NCBI GenBank assembly: GCA_037039685.1
Contig: JAWNGF010000004.1
Location: 3,224,001-3,288,000 of the forward strand
DNA from: Ceratobasidium sp. AG-K
Taxonomy: Eukaryota; Basidiomycota; Agaricomycetes; Cantharellales; Ceratobasidiaceae
Direction of reading: 5' to 3'
Length of the DNA stretch: 64,000 bases
This document shows, piece after piece, positions 21,970 to 33,712 of this stretch (positions are counted from its first letter, which is position 1; each line of letters opens with the position of its first letter). Position numbers and translations under genes: made by a program. The notes under the pieces are model-generated. The model worked only from the letters and a program-made list of their open reading frames with translations, had not been told where the DNA came from and ran no database searches.

Positions 21970-24900
21970 TCAATCAAGCATACTGGACCTTGAACGCCCA
22001 AGCATGTTCCACCAACCCCAACTCTTCTCACCAACCTGCACAACCACCGTTCCATTCACCTTTTCCCATTGCAGCGCCTTGCCACTGCCACCCAACAACG
22101 TGACCGCGTCTCCCTCCAAAATCGGCACCGGCGCAGAAGTCTTCAACACACCTCCAGCCGGTTTGCTCAACGCGATAATATAAAACGCATCGGGTTTGGC
22201 CGTGAACCGGAGGTTGTTGTCCGTATCCGCGGGCCGAATAGGCCAAAACTTGGTCGAGTAGATCGCCTCGCCCGAATGAGCGAGCCATTTTCCAGTTTCG
22301 AGTAGAGGAGTCGTCATGGGTTCGATGATCAACCCATCGGCAGTTGGGCCGACGTCTAGAAGGTAGTTTCCGCCTTTGGATACGATGCTGCGTGGGAGGT
22401 TCTAGTTTAGATGTCGAAGTGGGTGGAGTAGTACGTACTCGACTAGTTGGCGAATCACATCCACGCCTTTCATGTACTTGTCCGCTGCAGTTCCGCTGTT
22501 GTATCCGTACGAGTGGGGATCGAGTCCTGAATTGCTCTCCCACTTTCGGACTTGGTAAGAGTTCAATGTAAAGTATTCCTGATTTAGTTGTGAGAAGATG
22601 TACGGCATGCAATCAATCATGTTCTTACAGGCGTATCAAAGTCTGAATAATTCCCTCCACAACGGTTATTGTTGTTCACTTGTCGGCCCGACTATACCCA
22701 TTCAAAAGTCAACATGTGCGCGTCATAGGTAGTCAGAGGCACTCGCCTTCCTTGCCCAGTTATACCAATCGGCAGCTTCGCCAAAGTTAGCCGGCGTGAC
22801 CATCAAAGTTTGCTTCGTGCTCACCAATTTCATCAAACGGGGACGGTCCCCCGATGTCGCACCTTCGGCCGCCTTTAGCATCCAATGTCGCAAGTTGTAA
22901 AACACACATACCAGATCGCATCTACTTCGTAATCATACAACAAGGTCTCCATCTGTGGTTTTTGGAGGTCCCGGACCCAGTCGTCGATCTGGTGATATCA
23001 ATAATAGCATTTGGGTTTCACAAAAGGAATGAACAAACTCACCTTGACATAACCCTCATATCCTTCACAACAGGTATCATTATATGCAAAATGCGCAAGT
23101 CCGCCGGGCCAACTGCCGAACCCGTATGGAAATTGGCTAGGAAATGATCGACCTCAATCCCAGAACCCAAACGCGACTCTCAAAGTACTTACTCCCTGAA
23201 ACACTTGTGGTTCAGCCAAGTTATACACTACACAAGTGACTTACGGGTGGTGAAACTCAGTCATCGAGTAATACGCTGTCCTATGCAATTCAGGGTGGCG
23301 GGATTTGGCAGACGCAAACAAGTCTTTGAGCAAATCCCGTCTGAAACCAACGCCACTCAGTCCAATCGCGTAGATAAGGAATTATTGCGGCTAACTTGGG
23401 TCCCAGTTTTAGTGAATTGCGGTCGCTCGTATTCTTCGTATCGTAGAGTGCAAATCCGTCGTGATGTTTAGATACAATCTGCCGCCGACCGGTGTTATCC
23501 AGGAAGTTTTTACTCGAACGTCCAAGGAGGGTACCTACTGTAAAGTATTTGGCTCCAGCATTCGTAAACAAATCTGTCCATTCGTCTGGGTTCCACTTGG
23601 ACGCGGTAAAATTGGCAATAAAGTCGTCGTAGACGATATTTTCACCGTATATTTCACGGTGTCGCGTCCAAGTAGACGAATTGACTGAGAATAGGTATCA
23701 GATGAATCGCTTTCACATGGAAATGGACGGTGACCTTGCCTTTATGTTGAATCCAGACGTAACTATCAGATTAGGGGCAATTAGTTATCATAGTAGTGAG
23801 TTCATGCGTGAAGGAGACACACGACTCGGCATAAGTTTTTCCATCGGACCATGCAGGGACTGAGTAAACCCCCTGGATATCCGGTAAGACGCTGAAACAG
23901 TCCAGATTTTTACAAGCTTACCCAGTGAATCTAAGATCGAGGAACTTAACCATGAAGTGGTCAGCAAGTTTTCGAAACAAAAAAACTCACGAAAATCCCA
24001 AACTTGGCTTCGTCGAACTATATGCAAAAGTTAGTCTAGCTTGATCCTTCTACTATGATTCTTACTCACCCAGTCCGCCGCTTCGTGTTGGGACAAGCTC
24101 GCGTCAACGGGTTTGTAGTCGGGAATTCCCGCCGTAAATTCATACTCCTCGCTCCGAAACACGACGCGATCCCTTGCGTCCTTTACCATGACTATACCCC
24201 TCGTCTTGGTTGGTACACTAAACGTATTCTTCACTCCAATCCTCATCACTGTCTGGTCGCCTGATCTAAGTCTCTTGAGCGCATATGGTCTGACAGTCTT
24301 CAGTCCCCTTCCTTCGATAGTGACAGAGTAATTTCCAGTTAGCCATGTCGAGTTGGAAGCATCAAGCGGTGCCAAGTTATCTAGTGCTACTTCGAATATC
24401 TGAGTTGCTAGATCGGGTATAGCATTGGCGCTGTAGTTGCTTTGTGCCCACCGTGTCGTAGAACGGGCATACTGGACGCTCAGCACCGGTGATTTGGGAA
24501 CCCGAGTGGGGGGAGGGCCATAGAGCGTCAAGGCAAAGAAATGAATATTAGGTGTTTTTGCATTCGGGAGTTGGATGGATTTGACTGTCTTGGAATTATC
24601 TAGTCCGGCCTGGAAGGCGAAAATCCATGTTTCATTGTAGTTGATTCCGTCGGGAGTAAGGACTGTTGTGTTTGCAAAATGGTATGGACTAGATCTGTGT
24701 GAGTGGTTCCATTGAGTAATCTCGCACTACTTATAGCCTACCTCCAAATTGGCCCGTTGCTTGGGTTATTAGTTTGAAAGTAGGCCGGAGCAACAACCCC
24801 AATGATTGCAGTAGTTCCATCTTCGTAATTAACGGTAATATTTCCCTGGCCTATGTTATTCTTCTCCGCCGCGAGCAGAGCATGGACGGCATGGTATTTT

Positions 24901-25284
24901 CCGACAGGCGCTGAGACGACTTGTGCGGCGACTCGAATGTTGTCGAGTGCTGACTCGTTGTGAAATGGCGGAGCTGGAACTATATATCCGGTGAGATTAA
25001 GGTAATATGTTTTGATGTAGTTAGCTCACTTCGACTCCACGATAAGTAAAGACTCCACTGGGTAGGAACTGTACTGCATAAGATCCTCCGGCAAGGTCGA
25101 AGTTGCCCGTACCATTGACTTTCGAAGAGGCGGCTTTGTTGTTGAAGTGGGGACTCAGGTCAACGAACGTAGACGTGGATCTTGCAAAGCCAGGTGGTAA
25201 ATGAGCGAGCGCAAGGAGGGTAATGCGTAACGCCAATATCCACATGGTTGAGGCCAAGGATCCTGTTCGAGTTCGTGGTTGCAT
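21970..25284 (-). CDS. Secreted alpha-L-fucosidase, glycoside hydrolase family 29
   Basis: Many exons run on the minus strand. The first (25284-25021) has a signal peptide (MWILALRITLLALAHLPPGF) and starts an N-terminal beta domain that continues through FANTTVLTPDGINYNETW and WLTGNYSVTIEGRGLK. The GH29 barrel begins with ASLSQHEAADWFDEAKFGIF (about 24070-23985), then KHHDGFALYDTKNTSDRNS (about 23470). The catalytic block DAIW/CDIGGPSPFDEI is split by an intron; its Asp codon is at 22856-22858. Next come GRQVNNNNRCGGNYSDFDTPEY and NYLLDVGPTADG, a usual GH29 ending. Retaining GH29 enzymes release terminal alpha-L-fucose from xyloglucan, pectin side chains or glycoproteins outside the cell. The N-terminal domain before the barrel makes it longer than minimal GH29 proteins. 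It diverges from EMC4 across about 400 bases. Exact intron limits in the 24.7-22.6 kb part were not all fixed. Confidence 0.85.
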
Positions 25285-25687
25285 CTTTAATATACCACTA
25301 TACGAAGAGTCAGGTGTCTATGCCCCTTGGAGAACGTTCCAAGCTTCGCTGAGTACTCGAGACATCTTGGCTTCGAGAATAGCATCCACGAGCTCGTAGA
25401 GAGCGGACAGCATATCACGGCCCGGGAAAGTCCCGTAAGCTAGGTTATGAAGCGGCGATGCGAACTATTTAGGCTGACAACCTGCACACATAGAGGCAGG
25501 AAGCATCTTGTTGGCCTGTGATGCTCGTAGGAGATGATCAGTCGTTCTTATGCAACCCCAGCGCTTAGCTTCAAGCCTTCTCCAAACCCGGCTGCGAAGA
25601 GGTGGACTGATGGTGGTGGTTATGTCTGAAACAACGTAACGACGAATATTTCTCACGTGACAGTTTGTCGAGCTGGCGGGGACCACC
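25285..25687. promoter_or_regulatory. Shared divergent promoter region of the fucosidase and EMC4 genes
   Basis: About 400 bases separate the two divergent starts. A minus-strand ORF (25465-25695) has no motifs. No clear TATA box is seen for EMC4. TTTAATATACC lies just upstream of the fucosidase ATG. Confidence 0.35.
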
Positions 25688-26423
25688 ATGAGCAAGACCA
25701 GCCTAGATTACGCGTCCATTAATACTAGCAAGTAAGTGGATTTTCTACATTACTACTAGAAACATCTAGAGATATCATATCGCAGGTGGCGAAATTTGCC
25801 AAAACCTCCGGGCTTTGTAGAAGTAACAGTGCGTGTTACACGCGCCACGTCGTTCACTAATTTACTGACGTTCACTTCACGAAATAGAAAGGAAGCACGA
25901 ATACTCCCGCTCAGAAGAAATCTAAAGAGGAATCTTATGAGTCCCTTAAAGAAAAGCGAGCATGGGACATGGCCATTTCACCAGCAAAATCACTCCCTAT
26001 GAACGCATTCATGTTGTACATGAGTGGAAACGGTGTTCAAATTTTCAGCATTGGGATCTTGGTTATGCTACTGCTAAATCCGTTAAAGGCAATTGCAAGC
26101 ATTAATTCGGGTGTGTATACTGTGCACTTCAAAAGGGGGTAACTGACAAACACACCTATACCAGCGTTCGCCTCATTCGCACCTAAAAACTCGGACCCAT
26201 CTGCATTTTCAACACTAACACTCCAAAAACTTGCTTTCATTGGATGTAATATTTTGACTATGGCACTGGGGCTCTACAAATGCCGGTCAATGGGTCTGAT
26301 TCCCACCGGAACGGGTGACTGGTTAGCCTTTGAGACGCGGGGAATAGTACGTACCGCCATTACTTCCACATCCCTCGTGTATTAACGCGTTTCATCCAGG
26401 CCCCTGAAGTTCTTCTTCATTAG
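25688..26423 (+). CDS. EMC4: ER membrane protein complex subunit 4
   Basis: Five exons are read: 25688-25731, 25786-25822, 25888-26110, 26165-26346 and 26400-26423, giving about 170 residues, the usual EMC4 length. The Lys-rich cytosolic start is followed by the family core KRAWDMAISPAKSLPMNAF, then a first membrane segment (GVQIFSIGILVMLLLNPL), a second (KLAFIGCNILTMALGLYKC) and the tail MGLIPTGTGDWLAFETRG. EMC4 is part of the ER membrane insertase that places tail-anchored and multipass proteins. The very small first two exons and the last one (APEVLLH) would be missed by ORF length alone. The gene converges on the 7-TM gene, with about 110 bases between stops. Confidence 0.88.
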
Positions 26424-26534
26424 CTGTATCTCTACACTAGTTTCGAGCATAATTTATTGTATGTCATATACTTAAAGGCCAGAATTATGACTTTTCGACA
26501 ATAAAAGTACACGATAAGATTAAACGGTATATTA

Positions 26535-28001
26535 TTATCTCCTCTCAGAACCCCCTACGTCGTCGTCAAGGTGTCGTACGGTGACCCTTCGGATAGGACC
26601 TAACTCTACGTCTGAATCGGGACCAACCACCTCGATGTCTGCGTCAGCATCCTGCTGTCTTCTTTTGCCGGCCCGTCTCTCCTCTACGTCGAAACCCAGT
26701 TCCTCTTTTCCGGGTTCTTCTTCGAGCCACTCCATAACATCGGTGAGCCTCGTTGAGTTGGTGTATCCAGTTGAGGAGACTGGAACAGCCGGTTTATGTA
26801 CCGTGTCAAAGTCTGAGCGTGGGGCGAAACGCATGTTGCTCAGCCCTCGGACGTCGGTTTCAGCTGACCACTGTGTATGCGACGATACATTCCGGAGATT
26901 GAGTAGTAGGCGTGAAATCAGCAGTGTGATCAAGGCCCAAATAAAACTTGGATCCGTCTCAAGTTAGGAGCTGTCTTTTAGTTGGAACCTGGGCAAGTAC
27001 TCACTAAAGTCCAAGGTATATCAACGAAGGAGGCGCAACAATCCATAGCGACAAATTAAGTATGCGAATGACTGTTTGATCATAAGCAACAAGTTCTACG
27101 TGCTGAAGCTGTACCTTACTCACCTACAATAATCTGGCAATCTGGTGTAAGCATGTCGATACCGCTAAGCGGATGGAGAGCTCACCAAAAAGTATAGGAA
27201 CCCATCACGGTACAGAGTGTGCAGAAGTGGTATTTGGAGTTGCTGTGATTTTGCGTGCTCAAGGCACTTGTACAGCGTCATGCCAAACACTAGGATCTCG
27301 AACCCGAGCTGGGGTAACTTAACAACCTGCCGATCGGAGGTACACATGCCAACTTACCGGAGCAGCCCAAATTGCCTGGAGCGTGACAGGCTTTTCTGGC
27401 ACGGAACATATCCCAGCCAACGGTGAATATGTGAGCTTTGGGATCATGTGGATCAGTGCCAATGTCGCAGTCGCGAGAATCGATATGTATGTTAAGATAT
27501 AGAAGGCACCCAAAAATAGGAGCACTTTGCGAGAGCGACCGTAAAGCGCGTGGACCCGTAACAACAAAAGAACTTGATCGCTACGTGAGAGGAACGTATT
27601 GTACACACATTTCCTACTTACAGTTTGATATTCCGAGGCTTGTAATTTCAGCGTATCCTTCAATAGGCACCCATCTGCGGCAGCTATTGTACTATCAGCG
27701 CCGAGCTTTATACGTTGTCACTAATACTGACAACTGAAAGGTCGTTAGCAAGTGTAGTATACCGAGATAAAACACTTACTGTGGTCGAATGTGGTCCCGT
27801 AAATCCACTCATCTCTACAGGTGACGTAAGTGGCTCAATCGGTACTGGGATTTACCACACTCACCCCAACTGTTGATAGTCAAAAATATAGGAACACTAT
27901 ATCGGTTCTAGGTTGCACAAGTTAATACGGACCTAAAACGATGCGAATTGAGACGTACTGTAAGGAATAGCACCTTCACAAGCGACCAAGGAGTCGGCCA
28001 T
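26535..28001 (-). CDS. DUF6533-type seven-transmembrane protein
   Basis: Exons on the minus strand start at an ATG at 28001 (MADSLVACEGAIPYS). They include VLLLLRVHALYGRSRKVLLFLGAFYILTY, a typical membrane block of this Agaricomycete family. Then come LALIHMIPKLTY, a loop with GICSVPEKP, LGFEILVFGMTLYKCLEHA, LLHTLYRDGFLYFL and a final membrane segment (WALITLLISRLLLNLRNV). The cytosolic tail is acidic, with WLEEEPGKEELGFD and RRAGKRRQQD. The motif LLLRVHALYGRSR (loop RxxALYxR) is the best family mark. Members are numerous in mushrooms and have no proven function; a receptor-like role is only speculated. The 5' exons (28.0-27.7 kb) are less certain because the usual first helix is not obvious. 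Confidence 0.65.
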
Positions 28002-29510
28002 ATTAGCCGAACCTCGTCTGGCAAAGTGAGGAAGTAATCGTAGAGTAACAGAACGTAGCCTACACCGTCGAAGCGTAAGAAAAACTAGGTGGAAGAATAA
28101 AGAATGCGTCGAGGGCGGTACCTGCAGCTGGGGAATACAAATCAAAATTCTTGTGGTCAGTGTTCGACGAGGATAGCAACGGAAGTATGACAAATACCTG
28201 ATAGATACCTCGAGGCTCGAACGTGAAGTAATTCGAGGCCGATTTCATGAAGGTCGAGCTGAAGTCGAGCAGACAGCAACGACATCGCAGAGATTTTGAA
28301 GGTGGTAGAGATGATGGAGATGATTCGGTCGGAGGGCGTAACTCTGAACTCATCAGAAGAACATCCAAGAGACGTTGGCGCAGCCGGCAAGTTGACAACG
28401 TTATATGTGAAGACTATCGACTACTGGTTTTCGTGAGTTCTTCGCGAGCGAGAAGTGATCCCATCAAATTCCAACACAAAAGACTCCCGACTAAAAGAGT
28501 TATTTCGTGAAGGTGGTTTGGTCGCTGACAAACCTTCCATGGGCTAGCCCTCGTAAGAATCTTGGAGCCACATGCTCCTGCCATCCGCAGTGCACGTGCC
28601 ACACTTGGTAAACAGTCAACTCTAGATCTTGGTCGTGAACTCATCAATCAACGCTAATAATTAATACCTCCTAATGGCCCGGCTATTTGAGACCTTACAC
28701 AGGAAGAATTTAAATCACTTTACGCCCTTCGTTAAGTGGCCGGACGCATCATGGGCAATCAATTACCCGACTCCGGAGGAACCGGACTGTCACTGAATCA
28801 CATGAAAGAATGGGGACGGGACCCGTGAGAGCATGATATTTTGCGAGATAAAGCATAATACATCGCATACTGTATAGTCAAGGAGGTCATAGAGCTGTGG
28901 GAGTGCGTTAACCTGGAATACAGCCTTGTACGCACACACTACAATGTGGATGAATCGATGAAACAACCGAAAGATAGGCTAGATACAAGAACGAAGCATA
29001 GGTAACGCTAGTTCGAAAGAAGTGACAAGCGTCCAGGATCTACCGCAACACCAAAATACTCGGAACTGCGAAGCAAGAGGCCTAAATCAGGCTCTGTTTC
29101 GTAACCCTGCGCTGCGCTTATCGAGCAAGCGAGCAACAGGGCGGTAACGTTGAGGATGGATGCAAAGGGAAGATGCGAATGTTTCTAAGCGGCGAGGCGA
29201 GAACCCAAAAAAAAAGGATAGATAAAATAATTGTTGGCGACCCTATAAAATATCTTCATTTATGTCTTCATTAAATAGTCTCGAGCAGGAAGGGCAATGT
29301 GGCGAAGTTGCACGGCGGCAGAATGGGCGCGATAGCCAGCATCGTGAAGTGAGAATGTGGGCACCGGTGTGAAATGCCGCATAGACCTGCAGGTTCGAGA
29401 GTTAAAATAACCACCAGGGCGAATGGTCCACGGTCGAGAAGCGATGCAATCAAGGAGCGCCAATTTTGGACATATTAGAGCAGAGATAAATACCAGTCCG
29501 GATGGTTGAC
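28002..29510. other. Gene-poor stretch
   Basis: Only short ORFs on both strands are seen. An overlapping set at 28060-28510 has no motif. Bases 29040-29510 form the 3' flank of the bHLH gene. Nothing else is seen. Confidence 0.35.
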
Positions 29511-30644
29511 TCAGAAAGTAGAGGCGGCAGGCTCAGTCTTCGGAGATCCCGCATGCGAAGATGGGAGCGTGGCCTGAGAAGGCGCAGACTGCTGAGCGCC
29601 GGAGCGGCGTTCAGCCGCACTAAGCATCAAGGCTTCGTTGACTCTGCGACAACATACATCAACATCATACAATGCCTCATGGCTAGATGGACTCACTGCC
29701 TCAGCCTGGTGACCTCGATGTCGGACTGCGTGAGGTTAGTCTGGAGCTGGTGTTGCATCATCTCGAGATATTTGATGTGGCTCGTTGCTGATGAAATTAA
29801 TTTAGGAGATGTCGGAGACAAGCGTGGTTCCATACTCACCCCTGTCCAGCAGAGATACCTTGCTCGACTTTTGGTTCGAAACGGGGAGCACATCTTTCAG
29901 ACGCCTATAGCCATCGCGAAGCTCGTCGCGGCGGCGTTGTTCAGACTCGATGCGTTGCTTGCGGATTTCCTCGCGACGACGTTGAACGACTCTGCGACAT
30001 TGGGAGCAGGAATTAGCCATTGCAGATTCCATATCATTATATCTCTTACACTTCTTGCGGTGCGCCGTTGGGACGGAAGGCCTCGCTGTCGCTCTCGAAA
30101 TCGTCGTCGTCGTCGTCATCGTCCCGGGAGATGCGACGACGATGTTTGCCCCCTGCTGCCATGACGGTGGAGGGAGCAGGCCCTCCTGGGTAGCGCAGGC
30201 TGGGTCGCTGAACGAGACCGGACCCATTGCGAGAATGAGTAGAGCTCGCAGAGGTATTCGAGTCGCTAGTGGATTGGCGCCCTCGCCTCATCGGACCATA
30301 TGCGGTGTACCCAGTCACGTTCGCGAGGTTCTCTCCGGACACGTCAGAGCTCGAGCCGGTAAGAGGCGGCGAGACAGTCTGCGTATTGGTGAACTCCCGA
30401 GGAGACGCGACGCGAGTCATGGGATAGCTAGGCATGTTGTTGGAAGATAGTCCGAGGGGGTTGAAGGCCGGTGATCCACCTGCCAAAGCCGGGTTCAGTG
30501 GGCGGTGTTAAATCGGGCAGCGAGGGATAACATACTGGTGATCATATCATATGAGCCTGGGTACATGAATCCATCGGGATTGGACCCCATGTTGCTAAAC
30601 GAGTAGTCGCCTGGCGTGAAGTGCGGACTTGCGTTGGAATCCAT
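29511..30644 (-). CDS. Basic helix-loop-helix transcription factor
   Basis: The start is MDSNASPHFTPGDYSF at 30644. After an intron, an exon rich in Ser/Thr/Pro follows (30486-30046), with an Asp run of eight residues near its end. The bHLH lies at about 29960-29770. The basic part RKQRIESEQRRRDELR contains the E-x-x-R-R pattern that reads the E-box. Helix 1 is GYRRLKDVLP, the loop is VSNQKSSKVSLLDR, and helix 2 is HIKYLEMMQHQLQ, running into a short leucine-rich extension. The last exon encodes a Ser/Pro-rich tail ending TEPAASTF. It should act in the nucleus as a DNA-binding dimer. The target pathway cannot be read from sequence. The domain resembles bHLH proteins widely conserved in basidiomycetes. 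Introns interrupt helix 1 or the loop. Confidence 0.82.
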
Positions 30645-32802
30645 CGTGGGATAGGCGCGAGGTGCGAAATGGAAAAAATGAGGCGTCAAAGATGCGGCGT
30701 GCGTGCAGCGTTCAACGCTAAGGGGAGGCAGCAATCGTGATGTGCGCGGTATCCAACCGTCTAACAGTCGAGGTACAGGTCGTCGGTACGTGAGGTCGTG
30801 AGGTCGTAGAAGTCGTGTTAAGGCGAGGATAACGGGCCCAGCTAGATAAATAGTAGTAGTAGGTGAGATATGGATCAGTGACGTTCGGTTTGGTTTGCTA
30901 TAGGGTTAGATGAAAGTAGGGCTTACGGACCTGGGTAAATGCCTCAAGGCTTTTGGCTGAAGAACCGCGTTTCGGGGAAGTCGTGTTCGGGTACGAAAGG
31001 CGTGCAGTGAGGGGAAGTAAACAGCAAAAATAACAAGTCGTGCACCGAAACGACCTCGGTACTGATGAGTGGGTGAGGAGGGGGGAAGAAACACGGGGCA
31101 GGCGGCTGGCAGCCTCGGTTCGATGATTTATTGACTGTCATCGGACTTGATTCCGGGTGATTATCCGGTCAAAGACCCCCCCACGATTTGCAGAATCAAC
31201 CAGAACGACAAACTACTGCAAAATCAGCAAGAAACTTAGCTTAAGAAGTTTACCAGTCCCCGGAAAGAAATGTCACTATGCAATTTTAGACCACAGGGCG
31301 CAGAATTAGTATATTGTTGCCAAATTAGCGAGGGATTCACTAACTTCCTGCTTTTGCGATTTTCCACAAGCACCGAAAAATATAGTGATCGGGCTCAATC
31401 GAAATCGTGAATAGCGAATAGGGGTAGTGGATCTGCCCTCGAACGATGAATCAGGTAAGTTTCCTTACGCTCCAACGTTTTCGAGAAATATTGAGGCTTC
31501 GGTATCCTCGAGGCATGCCTCATGTTCCTCCAAAGGCTTGGGTCATGCATGTATCGAAAGAACACGTTTTGCAGAGGCCTAGATTGCCTGATGACACGTT
31601 TCTTAGCCAACTCGCCAGTTGCACAGCATCTACATTTGCATCTGGGCAGAACCCACCAAGTCTCCATGAAGGTAGGAATGGCTAAATCCATCAAAAACGT
31701 GTTTCTTGCCACGGCGTTGCCACTTGGCTCCGTTTCCGAGAGAATTAATATTGAAGTAGGACGTACCAAGTACCAAGTATGGACACATACGCGCATACTT
31801 GGTTACGGTCGCATATAAGTTTGTTCTCGACGTGTCTTCGTGTTAATCACCAGCCATACGCCCAACGTACTGAATTGCAATTGGTTGAATACTCACCTAC
31901 ATCAAAAGCTTATTAGGTAAATTTTTGCTCGCATCCGTTCTGCCCTGCATAGGCGATCGCTTCTCTCCTACCAACTCGGTGATCATTGGAAAAAGAGGGT
32001 GTTTTGGGCTGCGCGAGCCATGTCATTTGCGTACGCGTGTCGAAAGGAGAGCGAAGATGTATTCTATTGAACAATGGTATTGTTCTTCGCATCGGCGATC
32101 CGCCTACGGGCTCTAATCTATGAATATTGTGTTGAGACTCGTTCCAGAGGGTTTGAATGCGGAGAGCGTGCAAATTGCTCTGACCTTCTTTGAAACAGAG
32201 GGGATCCCCCAGATCCTAAGATCTTACCGGCGATGCACTTACGCTGTGGCACACCGTAATACTCAGAAGATGAGCAGGGCAAAAGGCACGCGTGTCTAGC
32301 CAAGCCAAAGTTGATCGAGCTGCCATAATGACGAGTTCCGATTGATCCCAAACACGTTAACACAGTCAGAGGTGATTGTTCCATAAGGTAGGAGATGCAG
32401 GTATAAGATTTTTCATCTTATAACTAAGTAAAAAGACAGCGCCCATGGTTAGCATGTCGGCACAACCGACAAGCAGTGGCGGGAGATGTTTAAATTGATG
32501 ATGATCACGTGGCTCCAGGATGGGGTGGCGGCTTTGCCTTGCTTGCATTTGATTGTGCTTAATATAAAATGACGATCTCTTAGCCCCTATTCTTAAAACT
32601 CATCTACGCTCACCATTGCGCGGTGGGTAGTTCTACTCGAGGTTTGTATAACAATACAATGTAGCTCCATTATCTCACGCATAGTATCCAGGTCTTCTCT
32701 CACCCCACTTTATTGGACGGCTCCACGACGTGCCCACCCCAAGTCGCTCTCCCCGGCTGAAACCACTCACGGAGCGTCCCGTAGCCATCTTTATTACCTA
32801 CC
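30645..32802. other. Gene-poor stretch of about 2.2 kb
   Basis: The left end is the promoter of the bHLH gene. ORFs at 31395-31796, 31913-32173 and 32118-32384 (all minus strand) are moderately long, but I recognise no domain and cannot join them into one model. They could be exons of an unknown or decayed gene. Confidence 0.3.
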
Positions 32803-33712
32803 ATGTGGTGCGACAATTGTCTTCTACTTCTTCCGCTCCGCGGTGGGGCAATAGCGTGGGCACTCCTACTTGGTTTATACAACCTCGTGGGGGGTATTCT
32901 GCTCCTCCGCTATGGACAGTTCCTGTATTTCGTCTACCCTGAATGGTGCGCATCAACACTCGCCCTTTGAGCACCTTGTCTTACCCCGTTCGCAGGTTCA
33001 TCTATGGTGGAATATCTATGGCCGTAGGTGGAGTCGCTGTCTTAAACATAGTATCCCTGTCCAACGTGAGTTTCAGGAAACTGTTGAACACACTTTAAAA
33101 GTCTAATGATGACCCAACTTTCAGCGCTCATATATCTGGACACGTGTTTGCCACTTTTTATGGCCTGTTCTTCTCGTAATTAGCGGTGTACGCGGGGTCA
33201 TTATGATACTTCAACTCAATCGAGGGTAAGCAAGTGCATGGGGTTCCCTTTAACCCCGATACTTATGTGTTTGTTTCAGACAGGATAAGATTGCTTGGGA
33301 GTGCCAAAACGGAGGCCAAGTATGGGGAACCAGCCCAGAGGATGCGGCTACGAGCGCTGTGTAAGATACTACCGTACCCCTTGAGGCCTAAAAGATTGCT
33401 AAGCTGTATGCAGGGCTATGCCGGGTGGAATTTGTTCAGCAACGTTTAATAGCTTATTTACTGGATTTATTATTGGAGCCTTGATAGACCTTGGGCTTCA
33501 GGTATGTTTCCCTCATCTCCAAGCCGAAATCTGCTAATCACATACTTGCTTACGTAGCTGTATATGTTTTTCCTTAACTGGAGATTTTGCAAGCGCCTTG
33601 AACACTATCGAGATTTCAAGGGACCCGATATGCGAGGTAAGTCTTTGTCTAAACCCAGCACACTACTCAAACTCAGCCCACACTTTCTGAACTAGGATAT
33701 TACACCGCATAA
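32803..33712 (+). CDS. Small four-transmembrane protein, Agaricomycete family
   Basis: Seven exons are read: 32803-32945, 32996-33065, 33125-33225, 33280-33360, 33414-33501, 33558-33636 and 33696-33712, all with GT-AG introns. The protein is about 192 residues. It begins MWCDNCLLLLPLRGGAIAWA and has hydrophobic segments GAIAWALLLGLYNLVGGILLL, FIYGGISMAVGGVAVLNIV, FLWPVLLVISGVRGVIMIL and SLFTGFIIGALIDLGLQLYM. Between segments 3 and 4 is an extracellular-type loop with WECQNGGQVW and GGICS. The tail is basic (NWRFCKRLEHYRDFKG). The layout, including a Cys-Cys-like start and the C-NGG-W loop, matches a family of small tetraspan-like proteins common in mushroom-forming fungi. Function unknown. 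No single ORF spans it, so it is easily missed. Confidence 0.72.

Noticed and set aside
21541..21993. 150-residue plus-strand ORF
   Set aside because: It overlaps the end of the fucosidase gene on the other strand, has no motif, and reads like chance.
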